A stretch of DNA of 64,000 bases, taken from Chamaecyparis obtusa. Its lineage: Eukaryota > Streptophyta > Pinopsida > Cupressales > Cupressaceae. Below are positions 28,099-38,649 of this stretch, piece by piece. The notes under the pieces were generated by a model, which saw nothing but the letters and a program-made list of their open reading frames with translations, did not search any database and was not told the DNA's origin. The DNA is taken from assembly GCA_027943335.1 (NCBI GenBank), contig BSBK01000765.1, positions 2,959,001 to 3,023,000 of the forward strand, read 5' to 3'. The translations under genes and the position numbers were made by a program. The first letter of the stretch is position 1, and each line of letters starts with the position of its first letter.

Positions 28099-29583
28099 TT
28101 GCTCAATAACCAAGAATATTTCATGTTGCGCAGACAATTAAACGAAGAACAACAATCAATAGTCAAAGAGGTGTTAATGACAAAGAGACTTGCACTTGAC
28201 AAACCACTATATTTTTTCTTGACAGGAGGAGCTGGCACTGGAAAAACCTTCACAGCAAAAGTCCTCTTCCAAGCAATGATTCGAAACTATGATAAGCACC
28301 TAGAAAGTGACCTATTCAAACCCAAGGGAATCATTATCGCTTCAACAGGAAAAGCTACATACAATGCAGGTGGCACAACTACACATTCTATCTTTCATCT
28401 TCCATGTAGCTCTTCAAAGATGCTACCTTTAGACTCGAACACTCTTGACAATCTTTCAAAGAAATTGGACCAGTTACAGATTCTGTTCATTGATGAAGCA
28501 TCACTATTAGGCTCTAGAATGTTGTACAACATAGAAAGGTGGCTACGTCAAATCAAACACACACCAACAAAACCATTTGGAAATGTCAATATAAAGTTTT
28601 GCGGTGACTTGTACCAAGCACAACCTGTATGCGATGCTTGGATATTTGAAGAGCCAACCATAGGCAATGAGAAAATCTCGTATACATTTTGGATAGAAAA
28701 TGTCCTCTGCTTTGAACTACACAATGTTGTTAGACAAACAAATAAACATTTTATTTCTATTCTAAACCATACAAGGATTGGTGAGCAAACTGATGAAGAC
28801 ATATCCTTTTTGAACAAAACATGTTACAAGACCCCTCCTAATGATCCGAAATTCCCATACTTGTTCCAGCGAAATATAGCTGTCGATGAACATAACAAAA
28901 TAATGTTAAACCTCTTGCAACCTAAGCTTTATGTATTTGATGTTGTTGATGGAAAAGAATCTCCCATTGACAATACCCACTACCAAGTTGAGAAATCATC
29001 ATTTCCAAGCACAATCTATCTAAAGCCAAGAATCTTGGTTGAACTAATAGCTGGCAATTTAGATACACAAGATGGCCTAGTCAGTGGTGCTGACGACATT
29101 TTCCAAATGCACACATCTGCTCATGAAGACATCCTATGGATACAATTCAATGACCCTACCATTGGAAAATCATGACACCGAAGAAAGCAAGCCATGTACA
29201 CATGTTCTATTTTACCTTCTTGGACCCCAATAATGAGAATAACTAGAAAAGTTAAAACAGCTAAAAAAACTGTTACTCGATCACAATTCCCTATCCAGCT
29301 AGCATGTGCATGAACCATTCATAGATCGCAAGGCCTAACCATGGATTAACTTGCTTTTGACCCTTCTAGAGTGTACCAGCATGGCCTTGTCTATACTACC
29401 CTGTCTCATGTAAGAAACATTGAAACCCTGTACTTGATACACAAATTACAACATCAGAACTTCAAATTGTCCCAAAAAGTGCAAAATGAAATGCAACGCC
29501 TTCAAACTTTCACACAAAGGAAACTACAACATAGTCTTCCTCTTGTATCAATGGACCATGTCATTGTATGCTCTCTAAATACT
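28099..29583 (+). pseudogene. Helitron PIF1-family helicase
   Basis: 5'-3' DNA helicase domain fused behind Rep in Helitrons; it unwinds DNA during rolling-circle replication. In the 358-codon frame at 28099: Walker A GGAGTGKT (residues 43-50), STGKATYNAGGTTTHSIF (motif Ia region), Walker B FIDEAS (130-135) and FCGDLYQAQPV (167-177). After TGA at 29173 the same frame continues with QFPIQLACA*TIHRSQGLT (motif V) and GLVYTTLSHVRNIETLYL (motif VI, His for the usual Arg). Further stops are TGA near 29311 and TAA near 29348. The frame shifts by one between 28020 and 28090 relative to Rep. It continues in frame into the endonuclease. Confidence 0.9.
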
Positions 29584-29586
29584 TGA

Positions 29587-30183
29587 AGCTTTGCATTGCA
29601 TGCACAAGATATAGCCCATGACCATGATTTTCTTAAAGCAACTATACTCTGCTTCCAAGAAACAAAAGACAAAATACAAGAGCATCTTCACTTGCTAGGT
29701 GATAGATTCAATTTCTATTTTTCACTGTCTATTCATGGCCTATTGACTTGCTATGCAAAAACCATAGCTTTGTTGAGAACTAATACTTTTGCAACACAGT
29801 TTCTAGAATCTGTAACTATTGATATTTTTCATCTTGGCAATGTTATGCGCATCACAAATGTTTATGTTACCCTAGGTGCACCTATTGATGACATATTCAA
29901 TCTAATTGAAAACATCTTTTCCACATTGCCTATAAATTACAAACTCATAATTTCCAGAGACTTTAACATTGACATGCTACATTCCTCAAAAACACAAACA
30001 ATCTTTACAGAACTTATGAAAGAGTACAAATTGACGTTGCTTGTAGACAAGCCAACAACAAATGCAAGTAGTTTGTTGGATCAATTTTGGTCATACAATA
30101 TTGACCTTTCCCTTGTAAAATTCACTTTGCTAGATACATATTGGTCAGACCATCTTGCAATAGCTCTACAGCTCCAACTCTAG
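29587..30183 (+). pseudogene. EEP (APE-like) endonuclease fused to the Helitron helicase
   Basis: Same frame as the helicase, separated only by TGA at 29584-29586. Motifs of the endonuclease/exonuclease/phosphatase family: TILCFQETKD (catalytic Glu, residue 22), HGLLTCYAK, RITNVYVTLGAP, LIISRDFNID (GDFN variant, 121-124), SSLLDQFWSYN and YWSDHLAIAL (SDH, 184-186). In the Helentron/Helitron2 group such a domain, probably acquired from a non-LTR retrotransposon, sits C-terminal to the helicase exactly as here. Collinearity and shared frame argue against a chance LINE insertion. The stop at 30181-30183 looks native, followed by a hairpin and a poly(A) signal. Confidence 0.85.
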
Positions 30184-30218
30184 TTTGCACAATTGCAAAC
30201 TTGCTTGGTCACAATAAA
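30183..30218 (+). terminator. Hairpin and AATAAA after the endonuclease stop
   Basis: GTTTGCA (30183-30189), loop CAAT, TGCAAAC (30194-30200) form a perfect 7-bp stem that begins within the stop codon. AATAAA follows at 30213-30218. Placement suits a transcript 3' end; function is inferred. Confidence 0.5.
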
Positions 30219-33200
30219 AGAACAGGTGGGATGCCTTCATTCTGCTGTCTAGAACTTTTGTCTACCCATTTAATTTAGAAAGCTTTATGAACATGTTTAC
30301 CATGTTCCTGTATTAAAATCTGCTTGCTTTGACCTTTCATAAATGAGGTTGTGATCAAAGTAAAAAACCTGTCCAGCAATTTTCATTTGTTCTAATTCCC
30401 ATTTTCAGCACTCTAAGCACTTGAACAAAATTATCCTCTAAGCTCTATGCCTTTTCTGGTCTCGCTTTGCCTTTTGATCAATATTTTTGGTCTACTTTGA
30501 TTAGAATATCCCAATTAAATAACTAGTCTATAACTACCATATTCTTGTTTACATTCAATTTATATTATCATTATGTCTTGATCTCATTATCACTCATCCT
30601 AAGAGATTGCTATTGAAATTATGAGGTCTCATAAGTGTCATCCTAGATCAAATTTGCAACTACAAAGTTGACTTAAATGATTTTGCTCATATACATTGTT
30701 GACCCTATTCATCATGTTTAAAGAGACTCATTAACTCATTTGAAATCATGTTCGAAAGTGATAACATTTAGATCAATGAGATTACAAGGAACATCCATCT
30801 TGCATTTTTATACTTTTGGCATCATCCTAGGTCTATTGCATCCTTGCTTTTTTGTCTTTGATATTTTTATCTTATTTTTATAAACACGTTATCTAATTTT
30901 AAACCTCATTTGTACTTTGTTTTATTTTTGCTCCTTATCTATATCCTCCTTTATGGTTTTGTACTTTATTCTATGATGTCTCTAAGGTTTTATTTACTAA
31001 TTAAGTTTTTAAATTAAGTTCTTGCTAACTTTATTAGATTCTAAATCAACTCTTACCTCTTTCTTAGCCTTAAATGTGGTTTTGTGTGTTGTTTGCATGC
31101 TAAGATTGCATTCCCACGTTTACATTCCCTTGAGGATAAGTCCTCATTTGAACCCTTGTACATTGATCAATCTATTAAGAATGGTGTTCTTAATTATGTT
31201 CCTAGAAACACTATTATCATGCTTTTATTGTTGAAAATGAGGCTACAAATTATGATCATGAAGCATATTTGAAACAAACAACAATTTCCTTATGAGTTTG
31301 CTAATTTAGCTAAGATAAATAGTATTGAAAATTTAGTTCAATCTCTTTATTATTATTACATATTAAACAATTTGGGTAGAAATTACTTCAAGCCATTGAT
31401 ACTAAAGTTAACCCTAGTTCTTTGAATGATGTGTGCACTTACTAATTTTCTATTGTTTTCTCCTTAAGTATGATATATCTATCATATTTTTCTTTAACTA
31501 TAACAATTTCTCATATGGATTTTTTTGCATTCACCCTCTTCTTTCCATCCTACTACCATTTGACCTACCTTTCATTTTATTCCTATTATTATGATGACTA
31601 CACATGATCCCAGTGTTCCTCTACCATTTCTACCTCAATTACTAATATTGTCTCTTCTTCTCATCATTTTTGTCTTATCGCTCCATGTCCAACATGCTTG
31701 CCCCTAATTATATTTCTCTTCATGTTCCATGTCATAGTCTATTCCTCCTAGAATGGACATGTATTTACCTTATCAATATCTTTCCCATCACTATCTATCT
31801 ACTATATTTCTCATTCCATGTTATTCCCACTATTACAATCCTTGCCTCTACCATAAGTGTACTACTCAAATACTTTAATCAACTTAATTAGAGAGTTAAA
31901 GGAATGACTATTATATTACATATTATCCTCAATGTTATACACCAATTACATCTAAGGTGACCACATGTCCTTTGCATATGGAATTTTTGTCACCTAGATT
32001 TGACTTATATAATGGTAAAGGAGATTTTCATTTTCATTTTCATTACATGTTTTGATGATTTAAATCTATATTTTTCAATTGAGTCCATTTTTGTTTCAGT
32101 GGTGGTAATGTCTGCATTAGATATTATGTGTTAGGCATAGGATCACCTAGTCTTGATAAGTTCTGTGCATTCTGACCTAAGAATTTATCCATAAAGCTTG
32201 TTGGTACATGCTCACCATATTCTATTGGGATTCATGATATGATATGTTTTAACAGTTCTCTGTAAGATTCTGAATTGGGATGTTAGGAATTTTCTGAATA
32301 GATGTGTTTTTAAGAGAAACGACCAGCTCAATATCCTTTAAACCCACCTCAACCTAATTGGTTTAGTAGGACTAATCCCCTGATTATCATTCACTCACAG
32401 TAACAAAATAAATGTGTTGTAGGAATACATTCTGAAAAGCCTCACGTATCAACACAGTCAATCATTTAGAGTTACATAAATACTTATAACATAGACAACA
32501 TCTTCACATTTTAGCTAAGCACCATCTTTCAAACGAGAGATAAATAAAAGTAGAACTAACTTGTTTACAATTTAAGCTAAGAAGAAAAAGTTTATTTTCT
32601 TTTTAAGTGAGAATTATGTATTGTTATGCTCAATCTTCACTGCATTTTCAGTGCGATTAGAAAATATTCTACTGATTTCAATTAATGTCCACCATGGTTT
32701 GGAAACTAAGAAATTCATTATTCTTGTGCTTTGAAATGCTGATATTAGGTACCTTATTAGCAGCCACAATGTTAGATATTACTGGTGTAAATTTAATTCC
32801 CCAATGCTAAGAGAATCCTTTATCTTAACAAATTTATTGTAACCTAAATGTTGAAGATTATCAGAAGTGCAAATCGATTCCATCATTTATGCAACTTTGA
32901 GTGCGGTGATTGATTGTCATCAACATTTCCTTTATTTTTATATAGTATCGTACTCTCATCCATGGACCACTGATTCTTTCATTTAAAATGTTCAGAAGAC
33001 AGTCTAATTTATAGAACCTATAACAATAATTTAGGAAACTTTAAATATACTTTTGAGAATAAATTTGCATCTAAAATCAAGAGCAAATTCCAAATCCTGA
33101 ATACAATTTGAGTTTAAGGCATGTGCATTTCTAAATTTTAATATATGATAGTTTTATGTACATCTATTTCTAATATATTATTTATTGATTATGTAACATG

Positions 33201-33391
33201 AAAAGACAAAAACATGAATTATCTTTTTCCTTTAAATATTTTTTTATAATATAAGGTCTGATATGGAAGTAAATGTCACATGGATGTTGTTCTCAAACAC
33301 ATATCTTTTCATTTATCCTATTGGCATATCTTTTCCAGACTTTGTCTTCCTGTTGATGTTCTTGTTGCTCATGTTGTTGCACATGTTTCAG
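30219..33391 (+). other. Spacer between endonuclease and RPA gene, with possible gag scrap
   Basis: AT-rich, no intact frame. Around 31980-32055 the frame-hopping translation PRFDLYNGKGDFHFHFH resembles the start of a Ty3/gypsy gag core, so a degraded retrotransposon piece may be inserted here (weak). The first exons of the RPA-like gene, including its first OB fold, would be expected in 32.2-33.4 kb but I could not define them. Confidence 0.4.
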
Positions 33392-35164
33392 GGCGAACCA
33401 GCAGCAACTCCCAAAATGGATCCATCCAAAGTAAATACAATAGGAATTGACACTGGCTCTATCACCAACCAACCAAACAAAAAACCTTCTGATACAGGCC
33501 ATATGAAGCATCAAATGTCTAGTGACTTGCTAGATAAAAAACCAACAATGCCTACTAAAAGGTATTTCAATAATGTCTATTTGCTTACACTCCTTTGCTT
33601 CACATATATGCAAACACAGTTGCATTTTCTTGTGACTGCATTTAGTAACAACACTAAATTTATTGAAACCATCTTCCAGAGCTTTATTCACGTCCTCCAC
33701 TCAACAAGACAACCTTGTAGAAGATGGCAACAACTCCAATGACAATCAACAAGCAAAAAGGTAAGACTATTCCTAGCCTCCTTTATTATTTCCGCCACAT
33801 TCCGTATAACTCTATAATCTGAAATAAATAATATTGTATTCTAACATGCTGGAAATAAAAGTGAACAATACATCCAGCATCATCGAAATTTGTGCAACAC
33901 AGTCTACCACTGCATTTGAAGGCGATGTCCTCGTCACTTATGGTCCTGCATATGCCAAAAACCCTGCAAGCCTAGAAAAAGCACCAATACTACATGTTGA
34001 CCTCCTCGATATGCATGGACAAATGACCATTACAGCTAACATTACCAACCAGTTAGTTGATAAATACCTTTCCCAGCTGCTGCCTGGAGCAAGTGTTCAT
34101 GTAGAAGGATTTGAGATTTAAAAAAAGTCACAGTACGAAAGGGGGGATGCTGATTACTACCTACAGTTCTCTACCCAGACATCTGTACAAACCATTGCCC
34201 AAGTCTGCAACTAACAAAAATTGATGCCTAACACAAAAATATCTCAACTTATCCACTCGGCTAACAATTACTCATACGATACATTGGGTGTTATAGTTGC
34301 AATGCATAGCCATACACCGAAAGAGTTTCAGCTCCATGTCAAAGATGGAGAGTACGTCTCAGACATAGCTACTGTAAGCTACTAACTCCATACACCAAAC
34401 CTAATTTTCTTCTTTTCACACATAACAATCCAGTCTTTCCATTAGCTAACAAATTTCTTTCCTTTCCAGGTTACAGTTCCAGACTTCCACACTCGCGCTT
34501 ATGCAGCCATCGAAGATATACTTGCATCTACACAGACACCATTTCTGCTCCTAAAGAATGTTCTCCGTAACGGCCCAAGGGGGACAACACTCATAAAAAT
34601 AGCACCATCCACATTCACTGACAATCTCAATGATGAATATGCAAGAACTGCTCTACAAAATATTGTCTCCTCCAATCTCCAGGTAAGGAACTAAAACATA
34701 AAATATTTCAAGCATTTCAAGAATTACATTGCACATAACTCAATAAAAATCTCAAATCTGTACTTGCATCTACCTTTAAATTGTAGGTGATAGGTACTTT
34801 GAAACCAAAAAATGCTTGCCTCGCACCGTATCAGCTCCTGTGCACCTTATGTCACCAGCCAGCATCACTAACCCTATCATCAGCTAGCAACAATGCCCAC
34901 TGCACTAGATGTGCAAAAAAAAAAACATTTTCTCACGAACCCTTTTTGCAATGCATAATTCAAACTGAAGATGACATTGTCGATTGTAATATGCATGGAC
35001 AGCTCCTTGACCAATACTTCCCCTGACTTAAAGAAATATCATTTGGAAACTACAAAACAAACCTGTCTGAAGTTGTTTGCTTGATGTGAACATTTGAAAT
35101 TGAAGGCACCTTTACACTTGCAATGAACAACAACATAATGTCCATAGCAACACAATCCTATAAC
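33392..35164 (+). pseudogene. RPA1-like single-strand DNA binding protein, five exons, in the Helitron
   Basis: Exons 33392-33561, 33680-33760, 33878-34373, 34470-34682 and 34787-35164 are joined by four GT...AG introns of about 100 bp with matching phases. Exons 1-2 encode a polar linker. Exon 3 starts IIEICATQSTTAFEGDV and contains KAPILHVDLLDMHGQMTITA and a second block (NNYSYDTLGVIVAMHSHTP, FQLHVKDGEYVSDIAT), matching RPA1 OB-fold DBD-B. Exon 4 reads VPDFHTRAYAAIEDIL and RGTTLIKIAPS. Exon 5 carries the DBD-C zinc ribbon (LLCTLCHQPAS, AHCTRCAKKKTFSHEPF). It would coat single-stranded transposition intermediates. TAA at 34119 and 34212 and TGA at 35024 disrupt it. Plant Helitrons commonly carry such genes. 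The upstream DBD-A exon is not visible. Confidence 0.8.
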
Positions 35165-35732
35165 GTAAGAACAAAATACTTTCTCATTCATATTTCTTGC
35201 AATTCTTAAAAAACTATGATTTTAGAGCATTGTTTTCCATCTTTTCGCCCTTCACATTCTTGTTTTTTCTAAATTGCAAGTACATTAAGCCTCTCAATGT
35301 TCACTGCAAGTTATTGCTCATTGCATACTCCTCCTTTCCTTTTGGCAATGAACAACATAGTATAAAGAAAACAAATTTGTATTTTGTACTTTGACAGTTG
35401 AATGTTTAGAAACCAAAAAAATTTTGAACTATCTTGTAACAAATACATCCATGCTCAAGCACTTGCATTTAGCTTTTCGACTTCTATAGTACAATGTTTT
35501 GGAACCTTAAAAAACAAAACTATCTATCCGTCACAAAAAGAAATATGCATTTTTTATGTTCATCAATATTTTGGTTAAACGTGGTTGACTTTGAATAGAA
35601 AAAGAATGAGATTTTAGTATCCATGTTCATCTGTTTATAAACTATTTTGTGAATGCAATTTTACTAGTGATTATTTGTTTTCTATAATGCCTAAACTGCT
35701 TCCTGTCAATACCTTTTTGGCTGAGTTCTACA
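35165..35732. other. Spacer left of the Tat element
   Basis: AT-rich, beginning with a GTAAGA donor-like site after RPA exon 5. No gene seen. The last five bases (CTACA, 35728-35732) are the left target duplication of the Tat insertion; the interrupted sequence resumes at 54033. Confidence 0.6.
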
Positions 35733-36976
35733 TGTGTGTGTGAAAATTGTACCTGATCTGTAGACACAACACTCAGTAAAACATTAGAGGTTAGCAGAAA
35801 TTGAAATCGTGCAAAATTGAAATCTATCTAACCAAGCGATTTACTGCCTTCTAGTAGGTGCGAGATTAATGTTCTCAGATTGTAATCGAGATCAGTGACC
35901 TAGACGACACCTAAATGAAGGATTTGAATGCAAAAGATGAATATGAAATTGAATGCAATTAATCTATATTTTTTATATTTTCTATGCAATAATAATTGTA
36001 AAAACTGATATGAAATCTATGCTAAATGAAATTGATATGCTATGAATGCTATTGAAAATTGATATGCTATGAATGCAAAAAAAATAAGATTGATCTCACA
36101 AAGATGTCAATTCGCAAGAGCTTTGATTCTTCAATTCCAATTCTCCAGCGTGATTGTGCAAAATATGAGATGAATTATGAAGAGCTGAGCCTTTAATTTA
36201 TAGAAATCCAGGGCTTTGGAGGTGCATGGGAAAAAGCCACAAATCACTCAAATAAACTCAGCTTGATTTTTGAGTTATCTGATCATGAAAGATAGTTAAT
36301 TCTCAAAATCATGCAAAAATAGCTTTTTAACTCAAATTAGAGTTTAGATCAGCTTTTTGAACTCCAAAAGGATGTTGAGTTCCAAAAAGTTAATAACTTG
36401 CATTGATTTTCTGATTTGGAGTTTAACTGTTTCTTTTGAATATGCATAATAATTAAGAATTAAATAAATAAATAAAGTGATTTATCCTCAACTCAACTGA
36501 TTTTTGAAAATAAATAATTAATTTATGGGTTGATTAACTATTTATTCAAACTTTTATTAAAAACTATATTATTAAATAATGACAACATGCTTTAATTAAT
36601 TAAATAAGAATTTAATCAATTAAAGATAGGAATTTTGATTTATTGTCAAAATTAAATAATACAATTAATAATAGATATAATTAAATTTAATTAAACAATT
36701 AAGTGGCAAATATTAAATCTAAATAATTAAATATGAAAATATTCAATTAATCAAACTTAGGATAAATGTGATTTATTGCCAAATAATTATAAAATTAAGG
36801 ATAATTATGATGATTAGGAATATTGCTAGGAATATTCCCTGATGCAGAACGTAAGATAATCAATTATGATTTGATGATGTTTAGATGTGCCTTAGGTTAG
36901 GACTTTGATGTCGATTTTGTCCGATTTGTCGATGTAGGAGGTTAATGAACTTATAGCCCATTTTTGGGGTATTACA
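35733..36976 (-). repeat. 3' LTR of the Tat element
   Basis: 1244 bp, AT-rich at its inner half (many AATTAATTAAATAA words). It is the 3' LTR because the element reads on the minus strand. It differs from the right LTR at about 20 positions. Confidence 0.95.
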
Positions 36977-36990
36977 TTTTGCCCCTCTTT
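36977..36990 (-). promoter_or_regulatory. Polypurine tract of the Tat element
   Basis: On the minus strand AAAGAGGGGCAAAA abuts the LTR terminus TGTAATACC, the plus-strand primer position. Confidence 0.85.
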
Positions 36991-37021
36991 GAATTACTGT
37001 GCGAAGCGCAGTGGTTCAAAG
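36987..37021. other. Hairpin beside the polypurine tract
   Basis: CTTTGAA (36987-36993) pairs with TTCAAAG (37015-37021). Inside, CTGTGC (36997-37002) pairs with GCGCAG (37006-37011, one G-T) around a GAA loop. The two stems are separated by a 3x3 internal loop. The hairpin overlaps the end of the polypurine tract. Confidence 0.6.
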
Positions 37022-38649
37022 ATAGTCTATGTTTGATAGAGATATGAAACTGATGTTTGAAATTGATAATTGATATGAGATAGAAGCTGATTGATATTGA
37101 ATTGATATGGAGATAATAGGTCCGGAATGACCAAAGATAATGTTCACTATAGCAGCAATGAACCTATGATTGCGAAAAAGTGTCAAAAATGCCTGATTCT
37201 GAACCTTAGGATTGATAAGAAGTGAGTGACCCGTTCTAGACTCGATTGTCTTAGCAGAACTAGCAAGTATCACATCCAAACCCTTCAGTTGTCGAAGAAC
37301 CAAGGAAAGAACACTATGATCCGATGGTTGCAAAAACTGATACAGTTTACAAGATTAGGAGAATACCAGATTGATATGGATCGATGAATCTGATATGCCC
37401 CAAGTGATGATAGATTTGCCCCGAGCGATGAGGACTTTTGATGAATCAGCAACTAGACGTGATTGTTTGTCTTGATCATTGATGAAAGATATTGATAGAT
37501 TTGATCGATAGAATTTGATTTACAGACTTTGAATGATGTGCAATACCATGCCCCCTTCGGGATTAAAATTGAAATCTAACAAGAAAAAGTTAGCGTTGAT
37601 TGTTTAGAAGCATGTTAATTGATTTGAGAAGTGGTTATATACGTCCAAGAGCGCATTCTGCATCGTTTAGAGGTCTTGGAGACCAAGTTTGACTAGGTTT
37701 GACCATGAGTTGACCATGGTTGACCAAGTTGAATTTTTGATAGTTTGATGTAAGATAATCAGTTAAGTTGAATACTGGATTTCTGTGATGATTGAAGGTC
37801 GATTATGCAAGCAGTAGACCGTCCTGGGTCCAAAAATTTTAAATCACGAATTTGACATAATAAACGATCTCAGATTTCAATTTTGATTCTGAAAATGGAT
37901 TCAGAACGTCGAAATTAGCTAGGGGTGCAATTTTCATGGAAAACGGAGCACTTTTAAAAATTAGGTCAAAAGCTATATAAAGGTCGGAAGGGTCATTTTC
38001 AATTCATTTCAACCCTTTGACTTTAGAGATTCTGTGGAGCCCTCTAAGCGAGAAAAATGGTAGACCAGCGAGAACTGAAGGTACCTATGAGTTCGCACTA
38101 TTTTGAGTGCAGCCGGAGACATGACAGACCTCGACAGTATGGACATCCGGTAGGTGGACCTCTGTTCCCCCCTGAAAATGCATGTTTTTGATGATTTATA
38201 GCATTTTAAATTTTTTCCATACGCGTTTTTAGTTTTTAAATTTCGCATGTCTAGAAACTCGTACGAGCCCCAGTCCAGACTCGTACGACATTTCATTCAC
38301 TTTAGATTGTCGTTTCATCCATGCCCAATTGTCATATGATAGGGACCCTTGTGTTGTACGACATTTCGTCGGATCCCTTGAAACTCGTATGAATCTGGGT
38401 GTAGTGTCGTATAACTATGAATTGTCGTTTGGTATGTTGTGGAATGTCATATGACATTTCACGCCAGTCTGGAATGTCGTTTGAAAAACAAAGTGTGAAA
38501 AACTCATTTTTAGGTCAAAAATCAAACTTTTCTGACCCTTTTGCCTGATTTGGATACTTTGCCCCACCTCCTGAAACTTCAAAACTGTGTATTCTGATAC
38601 TCTTGGCCTGATTTTGAAGTGAATTTCTAACAAAACACCCTATTTCTCT
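37022..38649. other. 3' noncoding region of the Tat element
   Basis: No gene recognised. It contains the TCGTACGA repeat cluster at 38258-38482 and short iterations of TTGACCATG near 37700. It is probably the 5' leader of the antisense plant-mobile-domain ORF. Confidence 0.5.
38258..38482. repeat. Cluster of CTCGTACGACA-type repeats (3' region)
   Basis: At least seven degenerate copies: CTCGTACGA at 38258 and 38280, TTGTACGACATTTCG near 38354, CTCGTATGA near 38383, GTCGTATAA, GTCATATGACATTTC and GTCGTTTGA. The core TCGTACGA is a perfect 8-bp palindrome. Related clusters occur in the 5' leader of the same element. Confidence 0.8.

Larger units (their letters stand above)
23665..35164 (+). mobile_element. 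Decayed Helitron-like element with OTU, Rep, helicase, endonuclease and RPA
   Basis: Collinear + strand coding from about 23.68 to 30.18 kb, then a separate spliced gene at 33.4-35.2 kb. Domain order: OTU-like protease, second OTU-like domain, Cys-rich DUF6570-type region, HUH Rep with two-Tyr motif, PIF1-type helicase, EEP/APE-like endonuclease, then an RPA1-like protein. Rep plus PIF1 helicase defines Helitrons (rolling-circle transposons). OTU and EN at the two ends mark the Helentron/Helitron2 group, while RPA genes are usual in plant Helitrons. I could not identify the termini (5' TC, 3' hairpin and CTRR, or Helentron-type ends), so these coordinates cover coding regions only. Premature stops and two frame changes make it non-functional. 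Confidence 0.88.

Noticed and set aside
23665..30183. OTU protease, helicase and endonuclease as an integrated large DNA virus or Maverick
   Set aside because: The Rep two-His and two-Tyr motifs, DUF6570-type region and Rep-Hel-EN order are Helitron features; no capsid, polymerase B or integrase was seen.
29587..30183. Endonuclease as a separate LINE insertion
   Set aside because: It is in the same frame as the helicase, with no RT, poly(A) or target duplications beside it.
31022..31272. Overlapping small ORFs after the Helitron endonuclease
   Set aside because: They are in AT-rich degenerate sequence without motif support; at most decayed retrotransposon pieces.
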